Below, piece by piece: positions 1-13,893 of a DNA stretch of 64,000 nt. The stretch covers positions 19,355,181 to 19,419,180 of the forward strand of contig CAIIXF020000010.1 of assembly GCA_903813345.2 (NCBI GenBank), given 5' to 3'. Position numbers and translations under genes: made by a program. The stretch comes from Owenia fusiformis. Its lineage: Eukaryota; Annelida; Polychaeta; Sabellida; Oweniidae. Below the pieces are notes generated by a model. The model was given only the letters and a program-made list of their open reading frames with translations, was not told where the DNA came from and searched no databases. The first letter of the stretch is position 1, and each line of letters opens with the position of its first letter.

Positions 1-422
1 GTAATGAGTCTTAATGAAAATGATAAATGGTTATATAACATCAACACATATGATACACATATACAGAATAAGCTATGTATATTACTATGGAGGTTAAACA
101 GGGATTGATCTGAAAACTAGGGGGGACAAGCGTTGACAAAATATTTGGGCCCCTAAAATCAAAAATTGGATCCAAATTATGAAAATTAAAGTCCCATTTT
201 CCCAAAATGGGAACCATCTGTCATGTATAGTATGGTTGTGAGGAAACAACAGTTAAGCCTGCCACCTATTAGATTTTTTTGTTTTACCCCTAACATGTCA
301 ATAATGGCATATAATATTGTCCTCATCACCTGTAAAACATTTCTTGATTATATTATCATTATTCCAAATGGAAAGCCATCTGATATATTTTGTTGCATTA
401 TGGGTAAAATGTTTGATTTTAG

Positions 423-3400
423 ATCCAGCAGAATGGTCTGATATTCAGATACAGCAATGGCTGATGTGGATCGTGAATGAATTTAACCTGGGAAATATCA
501 ACATGGGAGCATTTCAAATGTCTGGCCAAAATCTGCTGAAAATGGGCAAAGAGAATTTCCTGTCAAGGGCGCCACCTTTCATGGGTGATATTCTATGGGA
601 GCATCTCGAGATCCTTCAGAAAGGTAAGAAAACATGTTGAAAATGAAAAAATCACACACTTGTACATTAATTATTTCCAAGGATCTGAAGATAGATTCTC
701 AGGATTCTCATCATTTGTTTTCTGATTAGATGACATTACTAGTTATTCTTCAAGTGCATTGTAAAGTGTCCCCTTGATTCTTTGAGGTCTCGTGTTTAGG
801 TTTAACTCATATTTTATAATCACACGTGATCTCTGTAACTTCCTCCTTGTGAAAAATCCAACTTTTAGCGTGATAAAATTCATAACATGGCGAAACCCTC
901 AAAGCTTCTCCTCAATCAGGCTATAACACTCACCGTGTAGAACCTCAAAGGTGAATTACTCATAATTTAGAAGATCAGTATTAAGGCAATCAGACTCGCA
1001 CATTTACGTCAACATGAGTAGATTTAGTTCAATTTATGAAAACCTCAATGTTCGTTCTGTCAGCCATTTGTTTAATTTTAGACTGAGTAAGGTGTTATAT
1101 TTTGATCCTTTCATCTCGACTGACGTTCATTGTAGTTCAGCTCATACGTTTCTCTGGCATCTTTGATTCAATTAGTTATAATTTGATATATTTCTATGTA
1201 GTATATGTATGTCTTAATTTGCATTTATCTTTACAATTAAACGAAGTCATTAAACTTGTTTCACATGTTTTAAATCAGACAATTTTATGAAAGATGCTAA
1301 TAATGCTAAAATTAGCAAACACAAACCACATCGTCTTGTAAATGGCATTTAGTAAGCTGTACCTGTATTCTTGTAATCCGTTAATACATCATAGCTTGTC
1401 TAGCTCATAAATCTAGATTAGCAGTGTTGTAATTGTGAGTATATTCTATCCCTATTGTGTTATAATTATTATATATTTAGCACTTAAGCTCCCATTATTA
1501 TTTCTTAATGAAGACACATACTCTGGCAACATTCCTTGTGGATTTCGCTTTAAATCATTGAACATGCACTCTGAAGAAATTCAGAAATTTCCACGCATTA
1601 ATGATAGGATTTAATGCAAGGATATTTATTGCTTTATTGATAATCTGGATGCATGATTGAAGATTTCATAGACTTGACATTTCAATTAATATTTAAAACA
1701 ATTAAATTATTGTGTCTGGTTTTCGTCATTATTATGACATTTGTAGCTATATTGTACATTCATTCAATTACTGAGGGTGGAAATATTTTGAAAGAAGCTT
1801 CTATGATGAGGCCAGAGTCAATATTATGTGACTATTGGTTACTATAGTAACCATTCATTCATTAGCAATATATTACATTATAATAGTTTTACATTTAAGG
1901 TATGTTACCATGGAATTGTATATAATTTCTGTGTCATCACCCTTAAGTACAGTTATACGGAGAATAAGGACTAACAATAAAAACATTTTCTTTATTTTAT
2001 TGAAAATTATAAATTGGTAAAACACTGACAATGTCAGGATGCCAAACTTATGATGTACTATTAAATGATTCAATGTGTCTTGCGTCTATCATATTTTTTT
2101 CACATGTTCTGAGTTGTATTCTGTTAATATAAATATTATCAAAAATGTGTTAGGTCAAACATGCGTCTGTATTTATTGTGACTTGTCGAATGTGGTTAAT
2201 GTTGATAAAGACATCAAATATTATTTCAATAATTTTTTCAGTTGGATTTATCTTCTTGTAATTGTGGTTTCCTATTACAAATTAAATTCAATTCAACATT
2301 TTGTATTGCAATAGTGTAAACTGTTCTGAGGTATATTCAATTCATATGTATTAAGTATGTATATTATGTATTAAGTATTTATAATATGTAGTATGTATCT
2401 TAATGCCTGAAGAACTTTTAAGATCAACATTTGATATTGAAAATATACACTTGATATTTAATTGATTTAATCTCGAAGGAAGGTCATTTTGTTAATGCTA
2501 TTGATCCTAACAACAATAATTATAAAAATAATTCCCTTTTTCTGCCATATTAAAGAGGTACTATACCATAGGAAAACACAATTGAGACCCCTTGGAGTCT
2601 TTTACACATAGAGTTTTACCACATATTCACCGATCTACTTACCAACATAGAAGTCACAAATCATCCCCCCCCCCTTTTAGTGCTAATGTTGTGATTGTAC
2701 TGACAGATCGAATTACTTTTGCAAAAACTAATTCAATCTGAGATTTGAATATTTCAGGGAAATTCAGATGCTATCTAAATTTGTTTATCATGAACCTGAT
2801 TGGCTGCCTGGTTCAAGGGACGTGTCGGGCACTTGTTTCACTTGATGGGGATTCCCTTTGTTCCCCGCAGGATCAATTGTATTCAATTCTTACAGTTGGT
2901 TGTCCAGTTGATTATTTCTATTTATCACTAATAGTATACCCATAAGTTGGTCTTGAGATATATCTGAGGTATGTAAGATATTATATAAGCAATTATAATG
3001 GGACATCATTGATCGTCCGGGAGAGAAAGCTATGGTATAATGCATCTTTAAATGTCAAATAAAAAACTGTATTTATTTATTTGTATTTAGATAATATATA
3101 CTCACTGTTATCAGGCTCAGTAATGATACTGTACAGGAAGTAGATATCTATTAAACTCCACCTTTGTATACACAAATATTGTATTAACATTTACTGTCCA
3201 TTACACATGTTTTATTGTTGTATCTGAACTAGGGAGACAAAAGGTGTTTCCTTAGTTACTGATTAAATGTGGAGTCTGGCCTAAATTGAGAATGATACAG
3301 AAAGTAGTCATGACTTAGTCAATAACCACTATAAGTGTCTCCCATCCTAATTTATTCATATCTTAGACATGATCTATGATCTTAACTTAGGATTTTACAG

Positions 3401-6400
3401 AAGTGAAAGTTTTGTGACCAACCTCCAAATTTATAGTTTACTTACTACCATTTGACTATTCCTTCATCATCAAAAAACTCTAATGGTGAAATATGTTTTA
3501 TTTTATGGTCATTTATGAATTATTATCTTGGTTGAATTTGATCCAACGCACATACTTAATTTATATGAAACCACCAGCGATCTCACTCAATGATCTTGTC
3601 TGAATGGTGCATGTATCCTCATTTTTATATCACCACCAGAAGAAGTAACAAATTCTTACAGTCTCCAATTTTTTGTGGATGGTTTTTGTCATTTGGTGGT
3701 TTGGCATCTGTAACAAATGGCTGGTGGTGACATTTTGCATGATAATGCCTTGTTTGTAAAGGATTTCATTCTTGTTTTCATTGACCATTTATTAATCAGT
3801 AAGTGGATAATAGACTGCTACTTAAAGTACATCCTTACTCAACTTTTTAGTCCCCCACTTAGTCCATAGAGCTGTATAGCAATTTTTTATGACTGTTATG
3901 TCATGATGATAGGTAATGTAATGTTATATGCATTCTTATTATTTTTTTCTTCACATTATAGCCACAAAAGTGGTTACATATTGTTAGGGTCTCTGACAGT
4001 TTTGTGAGTGTGTTTGGTGTCCAGCATTCAGAGTTCAGCATCTGTAACAAATGGCAGGTGGTGACAATTTGCATGTTAATGCCTTATTTATGGAACTGTA
4101 ACAATTTGCAATATCTTACCGGATGGTGATATTTTGTTATGTTAATACCTTGTGTTATCATTGTTCCAAGGTAGTGCTGATTGATTCTGATTTACATGAG
4201 GGTTCACATGCCAAATGGCCATTCAATGTTAAATATGATTTCCCACAAGGACAACACACTACTGAAAACTTTTATAATAATGATGTACGGCTGTTGCAAT
4301 GTCTACCATAGAAATATTGGCCAAATTAATATTTTTGACTCCAATATTGGCTTAATAGCCCCATGTATTATTGTTTCAATTGGTATATCAGGGATGCTAC
4401 ATAGTCTTGATATCGGCCATGTCTGCCTTTTAATGTAGGTTATACTAGATTCCAGCCCCATATCCAGGGGGGTTTAGGGATACAACCCCTCTGGCCTAAA
4501 ATTGTTGAGATCAAATGAGAACCCCCCCCCCCCTGGAATTTTTTTCAGAAAATCAACCTCCTTGACTGGTATTAGATATTATTTTATTTCATTTTGTAAA
4601 CAGTTTTAAATTGTCTTTGTCATCATACCCTTTATAAGAGGTTGTCCTCTACTCTTCAATTCATTGATCTCGCCTATCTTTATCCAATCAGAATATAGTT
4701 GTCATCAGAAGATCATGACACCAAATGTTCTGCCTATGATTACCTAATATTCAGTTCACAATACAATACTAAAAATCTATCATTCTGTTTGAAGTCAGAG
4801 GGCAGTATGGCAAATTGATGGAGACCAGGGTAGATATCTGTCCAAAGGAATCTTTTCTTACATTTTGAACTGTGTATTTTCAGATAGTGCAGCTGAGAAA
4901 TCCAACATAATAAAAACACAGTCCAGTTTTCCGGAACCAGCCAATACTCCGGAGTTTGAAGAAAGGCGTCTACTTAATCAAGGTGTGCTTTGAATCTTAT
5001 ATGTGTTTGGATGTACATGTATCAAATAATCAGATCGGGTTAACCATGCATTGGAGCACTATGTCAAGAATTTAGAAATTACTTTTTACCAAATTTGTTG
5101 TTGTTGATATGAGAATCTGATAAATCTTTATTTTCTTATTGTCCATGTCAATAATCTGCAAAAGGCTAATACACCCATTTAAAGCAGTGATATAATTTAA
5201 CAGTGATATAATTTGAATAGAATATAATTTAAAACGTAAACTTAAATTACACGTATCATAATTTGAAGAAGTGTTTAGTCAGAATTATTCACAAGAAAAA
5301 TTACCTGGAGAATACAGGCGCATAATTTGTATGACTTGTTTTTGTTTGCGGCTAACCGAGTCATGGGATCTCCATGAGTTGAGAACCACTAGAAATAATA
5401 ATGGTGATGCCCTTATTGCGATCATATATAATGTTTTAACAATCCATTATGGCTGATATCTACAAGTAATAACCATTTGATAAATGTTGATCTGACTTTT
5501 TTCAATATGGCAACTGTTGATGTGATAAACATGTTTGTGACAACTGTTGGTACGATATATGTTGATATTACAACTATTAACTTTGGGATAAACAGATGTG
5601 AATTCAGAGCTTTCCATAAAAATAATAATAGAACATGATACTTTTGTAATAATGAAAGATGATGACTTCTCAATTCAGATCTGCAGTATAACCAAATGCT
5701 GACATATGATATAAAAATATCCTCTTCAATAAATACTACAAGTGTCAGTTATAATATCTTGCATAAATGATATTGAATTATGTTTTTGAAAATATTAATG
5801 TAAGTCTAATTGATGGGTTTATAAGCTGATAATGTGAATCAATATTAGTACAAAGATAACATACAAGTTTATCAACAGAAGTAACTATGCAGTAGCTTTT
5901 ATTTGATTGCCTCGACTATTTCAGAGTTTGTAAGTAGTTCGTTCAAAGGTTTTAAAGTTTAATTCAGGAGTGCTTATCTGGCCGTGGCCTCTAGTGTAAC
6001 TAAGTAATAAAATGATGAAAATGTGATTTTAGGTTACAGTAACAATAGTCAAGACCTGTGCGATGTTCGCGATGTCAGAAAACCTCATGTTCGCGATGTC
6101 AGAGAACCACATGTTCGTGATGTCAGAGAACCGCATGTTCGAGAACAACATTGTGAACAACAGCAGCGTGTCAGCCCACCTGCCCCAGCTGTGTCACAAA
6201 CAAGCCAAACATTCATTGACAGTGAGTACACTTCGAATTTCTTAAGATTGCCATTTGGAAATTCACTATTATGTGTAATGCGATACTGCCATGGTTACAT
6301 GGAAGACAAATATACATGTATATTTATGAATTCTGATGCAAAATGTATTAGGCAATATAGTGTACTAATATCTTTGTACATTGTTGATAACAACTGACTT

Positions 6401-9400
6401 GGCTATTATACATATATGTAATCACAACACAGCCGTAATGCTTGAGTAGATAAGTCTGTTTTTCAATTTATTTCCTTCGAATGAAACATCACAGAACAAA
6501 TATCAAAAACTTTTGCATAATATTCAATTTTATTCAAAGTAATTCAAGATCTTTTCATTTTTTTATACATGTATATTTAATATGCAGAGATATTAGAGTG
6601 TGGAGATTTTAGGCATATTGTCACTTTTAAGGGCAACCCATACTAGTGTTGTCGCAATTAATCGATACATCGCGATATACATCGCCAAAGCTGATTCTGG
6701 CGATGCATCGATGTCTGAAACAAAACATCGATGTTTTTAAAAAAAATTAATTTGCTAAAAATCACCCTTTTCTTATCTTATTTTGACGCAAATCGCTTAC
6801 CTTTCTCATGTCTTATTTCATTTTCCAATGTTTTCTGATATTCTTTCGCTTTAAACTGTTTTAGTTAGTCGAAATGAACCATTAATTTAAAAAAAATTAC
6901 TTTACTTTCATTTCACCGTTACTAGAAGTTCCCGGATGTACCAGCGTACTCTTACTAATTTGATCTGTGCCATTTGATTATGGCACATCGCGACAACACT
7001 AACCCATACATGAACAAAAGATATACCACCAGGAGAGTTTTAGAAATTATTATTATGTTCAAGAGTTCTTGACATTTTTCATAAGTAGTTCAATATTTTT
7101 TAGTCATGCCCTAAATGAACCATAGACTAAACAGACATTTCTAAAAAACTCTTCCTCATCATGTTGCTACATTAAATAGACAGACTTTCATTAAAACTAC
7201 ACCACTGACATCATGTGTCTGATAGATAATTAGCACAATTCACTGGGATTCTCTATTCACTTGGCATCTCTCAAATACAAAACATGATCTTATTTCAGAT
7301 ACAAGTTTTGCTATCAGCGAGGGCTTTAATGCATTAAATGGCAATCTGGAGATCAAGACTGAGCCGAGGCCAACTCTCGCACATAGTAACTCCTACGAAG
7401 AATCCGACTATCATAGCCTAGAGTCTAATAGATCCCAGCCACCCTACTTTGAGAACCACTCGGAGTTTTACCCAGCTATCCCAGAACAGAAATATAGACC
7501 ACCTTTGCAGAGACAGGCTAATGTTGATAGAGGTATGTGTTAGGCTTTATCTCAATATTATTAATATTCTTGAAATGATACAGATCATACTTTGCCTTTT
7601 AGAATTAGTAGTTATTCAGAGTCGGTGAACTTGTGAAATGACACCCCATTTTCTGCTTTCAGGTATATCTTGCATACATTTCACGTTCAAACTCCCATAT
7701 ATGGCCATAAATGCACCGTGATATTGGGGTCAAATCCTAAATCAAGTACACCAGTCAATATCTGCAACTTACCCCCTGAATAACCCCCCCCCCTGCCCTC
7801 CCCAATATGATTTTTTAAGATATTTTTCTTATTGCAGCTTTTCTACCAGAACGAGAGTTTTTCCAAAGAGGCAATAGTGAGGGTCAGTACCAAATGGTCC
7901 CTAATCCCCAAAACGAGTACTGGAACCACTCCAGGGACCTCCCTGATGGATGGCCTAATGGGGAAATCCGCCCTACTGACATCCGACAGGGAGACATAAG
8001 GCCGGGGGAGTCTGTACGAGGCAATATGAATAATGCGCTGTTTCATAGCATACATGCGGCTGGCGCTGCAGAGAATACTTTGGGCAGCATGGACTCTAAG
8101 CCCATGATTCAAGCTGCTGCCTTGGCTGGTTATTCAGGTATGCCCAGAATATAAAATGGAAAATGTTTAAAGTTTTCCTTCTGATCTTTTTGCGCTATAA
8201 CATGTGTTTCGACTTTCTGCTTTTGCACTTCTTTATGTTTTGAATCTTAATAGTTGTATGAATCGGAAATGTCATTATTATTTCCTTTGTTTAAATTAAA
8301 AAAAACATATTTGCTCACAGTGTGCATGAGAGTTGTTAATTGTATTCATCCTCATGTCTGTATGTAATTTGTCATTCACATGTTCCAAATGTAAAATCAC
8401 ATTCTAAACACGTGGTTGTCAATGACACAAGCCATAGAATAGAATTACTGTAGTTTTTGTTTTAAAGCCCCAGACATATGAAATAATGTACCATACAAAT
8501 GCAGTTAGAAAATATGGCTGGCTTTTCCATTGAAACCAGAGCATTTGAGTAATTCTTAAGCCCCAGACATATGAAATAATGTACCACACTAATGCAGTTG
8601 GAAAATATGGCTGGCTTTTCCATTGAAACCTAGGAACATTTGAATAATTCTAAAGCCCCAGACATAGGCAAAACGATATAAATGCAGAAAATATGGCTGG
8701 CTTTTCCATTGAAACCAGAGCATTTGATTGATTATCAGAGAAGAGAAAGTTCAGATGGCACTTTTGTGCTTTCAGTCATTTATTTGATATACAAATAAAT
8801 GATGTACATGTATTTCTTGTTGATGTTTTCATGGTAACCATATTACATTTCAGACTGTATCATCTCTCTCATGCCGTAACTATGCGCTGTTCACTTAATA
8901 TCTAGCCTATCGAGTCAACTGTTAACACCTCATTACTTGGCTTACTAATTTATCATCCACTTAAGGAGAACTCTCTTTTGCTTATATTCAAGTATTAATT
9001 CAACATTCTCTTCATGTGTATACATTCCAAACATGAAGTACATGTATATCCAACTGGCTAAGTGAATTTCATAAATGATGTTTTAATATACACATTAAAG
9101 GTAAAGCCTGTGTAGATGTATTACAACTAGAGTGTCTACTTGAATTGATTTTGATCACCTTATTGTGATGTATATCGTAGAAAAATGAAAATGATGGATA
9201 ATTTGCAAGGTTCGATCCGGTTGAGTAAAATTCACAAGTTTGAAGCATAAAGTGAAATCAACTGTTATAATGCGATTAACTTTGTTATTATGAAGTTTAA
9301 TCGATCAAATCATTTAAATCTCATGATAACAGAATTATAACAACTGTCTAATTTAAATTAAGCTTAAAAATAAATCCCTGACCTTCATCAAATGTTTGTT

Positions 9401-10472
9401 TAACGTCTTCAATATCTCATAACAGCTGTGTTTAAATCCCATTCAGTTCCACATTTTCTTGACAATGATGAATTATTTATTTTACTAAATATGGTAAATG
9501 CCTGTACATGTATTTTGGATTTTGATAGTCAATTGGTTATGTAAAGTACCTTTAAAGGAATGTACATGCTGAATTTTATAAAAGTTCAAAATATTGATAT
9601 ATACTTCTGAGCTTTGAGAAACTTGAAAACCTGGCTCTCTAAGTCAAAAACGTACTCATTATGACCTCTTTAGAAGTTTTGTGAACTATCTGATGTAAAT
9701 TTGAATAAAAAACAGTTTTGAGACGTTTAAGTTTGCAAGCAATCTTAGGGATGGTCTCAAGACAGTCTGAGTTAACTGCAAGGTTCTCACATAAGCCAAT
9801 GTTACATGGCAAGACCACTACTATTATATAAGCTTCACCATTTGGTAAATTGACACCACCCACTTCATTTTTTACCCAGGCGCTTTTTGCCACATTGTTT
9901 TAATATCACCACCAAAGACAAATTTGATCAACTTTTTTCACCCAATGCCATTTAATTATTACCTTTAATTACACATTAATTTGCTTATGCCAGTATTTAA
10001 AATTTGATTGGATTGCTTATTTTATCCATTTTTCTGTTTGAGTTTTCAATAAATGTCCATTATGTGAAGAATCATCCATCCTAGGAATCAGGCCTTGTTT
10101 AATAGTTGATTATCTTGCTGTGTTTCAGGAAGTGGACCTATCCAACTTTGGCAGTTTCTACTCGAGTTACTCACCGACAAGTCTTGTCAACACTTCATCA
10201 GCTGGTCCGGGGATGGCTGGGAGTTCAAACTCTCAGATCCGGATGAGGTTGCACGTCGTTGGGGCATTCGGAAAAACAAACCAAAAATGAACTACGAAAA
10301 ACTGAGTCGAGGCTTACGTTACTATTACGACAAGAATATCATCCATAAAACTGCAGGGAAGCGTTACGTGTACCGGTTTGTTTGCGATCTCCAGAGTCTG
10401 CTGGGTTACACACCCGAGGAACTTTTCAAAGCGTGTGATATCACACCTCACAGAGATAGCGATGATGAGTAG
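423..10472 (+). CDS. ETS1/2-like: Ets1/2-type (pointed) transcription factor, 3' six coding exons, 5' partial
   Basis: Sequence-specific nuclear transcription factor. Exons: 423-623, 4884-4982, 6033-6221, 7299-7532, 7838-8137, 10129-10472 (stop TAG 10470-10472). All junctions are GT-AG and keep one reading frame. The first exon encodes a complete Pointed/SAM domain ending [13 protein letters not shown], as in ETS1/ETS2. Exon 4 has IKTEP, a psi-K-x-E sumoylation consensus. Exon 5 ends AAALAGYSG, matching the ETS1 inhibitory helix just before the DNA-binding domain. Exon 6 is the ETS domain, [13 protein letters not shown] to [10 protein letters not shown], including the recognition-helix motif [14 protein letters not shown]; the tail is short and ends DSDDE. 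About 455 residues are visible; the N-terminus, with any MAPK site, lies left of the window. Exon 3 carries an octapeptide repeat not known from ETS1. A candidate AATAAA lies at 10907-10912. Ets1/2 class is near certain; ETS1 and ETS2 cannot be separated in an invertebrate. Confidence 0.95.
3628..4155 (+). repeat. Dispersed ~120-bp repeat, two units plus a fragment, in Ets intron
   Basis: Units at 3628-3751 and 3961-4090, with a decayed piece at 4126-4155. Each begins with a caccaccaga or related word, passes through tttttgtggatgg, and ends near aacaaatggcaggtggtgac, ttgcatg, aatgcctt. The same unit recurs at 43481-43545 and three times in tandem at 54109-54446. No coding capacity seen. The rest of this intron (624-4883) shows only AT-rich sequence and short poly-C runs near 2666 and 4508. 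Confidence 0.75.
6060..6152 (+). repeat. 24-bp coding repeat in Ets exon 3
   Basis: About three and a half copies of a 24-bp unit inside the Ets reading frame. They encode the octapeptide RDVREPHV with small changes. The unit is in frame, so copy changes would add or remove eight residues. It lies in the linker between the Pointed and ETS domains and is followed by a Q/P-rich stretch. Confidence 0.85.
6644..7001. mobile_element. hAT-like non-autonomous element (MITE) with 8-bp target duplication
   Basis: The 358-bp element is bounded by the inverted ends TAGTGTTGTCGC and GCGACAACACTA. It is flanked on both sides by the direct octamer ACCCATAC (6636-6643 and 7002-7009). An 8-bp duplication with AGTGTTGTCGC-type ends is typical of the hAT superfamily. 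The interior is AT-rich with repeated catcgatg words and has no ORF. It lies in the intron between Ets exons 3 and 4. Confidence 0.85.
8464..8735 (+). repeat. 94-bp tandem repeat, three copies, in Ets intron
   Basis: Three diverged copies start at 8464, 8558 and 8652. Each opens with aagccccagacata and contains atatggctggcttttccat and gaaacc. The third copy is internally shortened. They are intronic, between Ets exons 5 and 6. The rest of that intron (8736-10128) shows nothing beyond AT-rich sequence. Confidence 0.85.
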
Positions 10473-11419
10473 ATAAACAGGGGCGATATCATTGGGTTTT
10501 CAGAATTCCAAATGTGTAACCGTATTGTACAGTAAATACCCCTTGTAGTCCTACCATTATTATCTGGTAAAAAAGAAGCTCTAGGGGCGGGACATTGTTG
10601 AGGCTGTGTTATGTGATGAACTTATGATAGATAAGAGAAGCGAACATGAAGAGAAGAAACAGTCATTTTGGCACAAGGCCAGTACTTGCCAATATGAATG
10701 CGGAAGAAATGAGACAATGTCTTGTAAAACACTGTTGATTTGAACGCTAGTCGCAGCATTGTATCGGGTGATATTTGGCACATAGGGGGCAGCACGTGCA
10801 GAAGGAAGTGGACATTGTCAGTATTTAAAGAAATCACTGCATGAGTCAGTTGCTTTTATAGCAAGCTAAACTTGGATGAACACAGATTGTAGCAGTCATT
10901 TTTATTAATAAAATGGCTTAATTTTGATTTGAAAGAGAGGCTGAGATAAACGCGATCAGTGCCTTGTAATATACTATCAGCTTTTTATTAAATTATATTT
11001 TAGTCACAGTGTAGTATTAGTCCATTTGTATGTGAATTTGTTTTGTGAATTTTTGATTGAAAGTTCTATAAATTTGCGCAATGCTGTGCAAACAGTGTTG
11101 CGATCTCATTTTGGCTTTTTTCATTCACATGTGTTTAATTTGAGAATTGACTCGGCAAAGCCACATACTTTGACTTATAAGAAGCAGGGTGTTTTATGCT
11201 TAGAGTTGAAATCAACTTATATTAAGCAATTTTTGCTTGTCAAAATCAACTAAGTTTAAAGATAAGCCAAATTTAGAATGTATGGTGAAATGCCAAATAT
11301 ATTTTCAAACTCTGAAACCATTTTTGAATCGTCTAATTTCTTGCCAATTGTGTTTAGTAACTTACCCATAAGTACCCATTTTATGCTAGAATCTCAAGTT
11401 TGTTTTCCAAATAACACTT
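10473..11419 (+). other. Ets 3' UTR and downstream flank
   Basis: No ORF with recognisable content. An AATAAA hexamer lies at 10907-10912, about 435 nt past the Ets stop, in an A/T-rich setting fitting a polyadenylation signal. Whether the transcript runs on into the duplicated block at 11420 cannot be told from sequence. Confidence 0.4.
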
Positions 11420-12874
11420 GTAGAATCTTCAAATTAATTTGGCATGTCATGACTCCTATGAACCACCACATATAGAAATGGCATGCTGAGTAGTGTGTAC
11501 AGTCAAAAGACAACAATTTGCTCATAACATTTCATAAATCTTTCAGCTTATTTTTGTGTGGGTATGAAGTTGTATCCATTGCCAAGTTCATGCATGTAAA
11601 ATATAAGTGAAGCAAAATGGGATCAAAGTAGCCAAATGATAAAACTTGGTTTCTGGTTTGCCTACTGTGAACTCAGATATTTTTCCTACCAGAAACTGCT
11701 ATGTTTTGTAACTGTACATAAATATATTGTAATTGTCTTGTATGAAATCTGTCGATGCCGGGGGCACCAAATGTTTGGATAATTATTGCAATTATGGTGT
11801 TTGTCAAGATTTTTACTACAAAATTAAATTTTACGTGCAATATCCGCATTTTGTGTTTCGGGCAAATTTTATATTAGCAAAATGCTTCACATTGCATGGT
11901 GTATGGCATATTGTAAATTGGTGACTCCATGTGCTATATGTGTCATGCATATGTGTCATATATATGTGTCTGTGTCCTGCTGGCGTAGAATTTAGTCATT
12001 AGACAGTTAGATGCTGGCATCATGTAGTGTAAATCAAAAAGAAAATGAGGAAATATTGTTTAAGTGAAAGTGAAACATTGTTATATTAAAGTAATCATAT
12101 TTTAACTTTTATAAATCTATGTATATCAAAGAATTATGGTGATGTCATCACTAGGAAACTGAGGAATTTGATGACCCTGCTTATAATTAGTCCTTTCTGA
12201 TGGTATATAACAACCAGCTATAGATTTAGTATTTCATTGTACTGTACAGATAAACATATTTACATTTTACACCATATACTAGGCCAGTTTCAAACATACT
12301 TGGCATCGTTTAGTTCTTATACAATTAGATGATGTTAATGTGTATATAATTAGGCCTTAGATATCTCCTTGAGTACACCGGTTATACACAAAAACTCACT
12401 GCTGAACTGTAGAATCAGGAAAAATCATTTAAATGCGATATATTCTTATGAAAAATGTTCATAAGCTTGTCATAGACTTACATTGTGTTCCAAATCATGC
12501 TCCCCCTCCTTCTCGCAAATACAATTTTTGAGATATGGATAGGCGTGAGGACTGTTGGTACACAAAGTGCAAGTTTAGTAATTGTAAAGTGTGAGACTTA
12601 ATCTTCAGGCCTTTAATAATAATGGGATTCCAACTAAAATCTGCATTTTGAAATATTTTCCCATTTTGGAATTGTCCTGAGAAATCAGGCAAATTCTCAT
12701 CAGATTCCTTTTAACTTCCATCTTTGAAGTGTTATTAATGAAATTTTGTCTCCCTCGCTATGAAATATGATAATGAGATTACTTCTCTCCTCTAATAATA
12801 TCAATCAATTGTGTTTGAATCAGTGAAGATTTGAAGCTTAGCTCACCAAATACATGAAACATACTATCTAAAAG

Positions 12875-13175
12875 CAAGGAGGATTGGCTCCCAGGATCGA
12901 AACTCAATATTTTCCAACAATTAAAATATTGAAATGCCGTTATTTTCTGTATAACTGACTATAAATTCAAAATAAACAGTCCAAAAGATTCAAACCAATA
13001 TCTCGATCATTTCTTGAGTTTTGGAATTTTTTGTTAGGAAAGAGACCCTAAATTCACGATTCAAATGTTGAAGTGAACAAAATTGCAGCTGTTTGAATTC
13101 GAATTTTTTCTATTACGACATGTCCATTTATGGGACAGAATATCGATATTGCACTCTGGGAGCCAATCCTCCTTG
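12875..13175. mobile_element. 301-bp element with 20-bp inverted termini (copy in duplication unit 1)
   Basis: Starts CAAGGAGGATTGGCTCCCAG and ends with its near-exact reverse complement. No ORF is seen inside and no clear target duplication outside. Size and structure fit a MITE. The superfamily is not recognised. Confidence 0.7.
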
Positions 13176-13893
13176 ATCAAAAAGTGAACATTTCCACATA
13201 GGTATTATTATTATCATGTACAAAGTCTCAGTTAGCTAGCTTTCTTCATAAACCTGTAAATTAATGTATGAGTGTAGTCGCATAGAAAAATCTCATTGTA
13301 TCCGAGTTAATGTACAGCATCTTTGAAACTTGTGCTGTAATATATATCAATCAATTTTGATGAGTCGCAGTTGTTGAAACGGTATTAAAATGCGATCTCA
13401 ACTAGCCAATAAACTGGTTCAAATCTTAAATCGTGGCATAGATCCTGTTATGAATTCAAGAAAAATGAAATAATGGGAAATAATTGTTTAAAATGTGTTT
13501 GATAATTTTGAAAAAAAATGTTTCAACAATTTTCTTTTTTTGGGATTATTTAAGGTTGATTGATATAGTTGACAGTCCAATCTGTACACAGATATTTATC
13601 AGAGAAAATTTCATATTTTATTTTTCCATGTACAGTTAGTTATATAAGAAAATTAAAGATCCTGTGCTCTTTGTAACACATTTAATGTACAATAAAATAT
13701 ATTATAAGATGAAGAGAGTATGTGATGTTGATTATTGTTGAAACTTAATATGGTCAGAGTTCTCAAAGTTTTATTTTTATATCTACATGTATTTCATTTA
13801 AGAGACTTCTAATACCCCTAATATTTAATGACATCTGTTGGGATAACTTGAATACCAGTTGACAGATTTGGTGAAGATTTTATTGGCTGATAC

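Noticed and set aside
9205-9230. tRNA B-box-like ggttcgatcc
   Set aside because: No A box at the right distance upstream and no cloverleaf could be formed.
11733-11924. 63-codon ORF repeated at 15662-15853
   Set aside because: Its repetition only reflects the 3,929-bp duplication; there is no domain and no splice partner.
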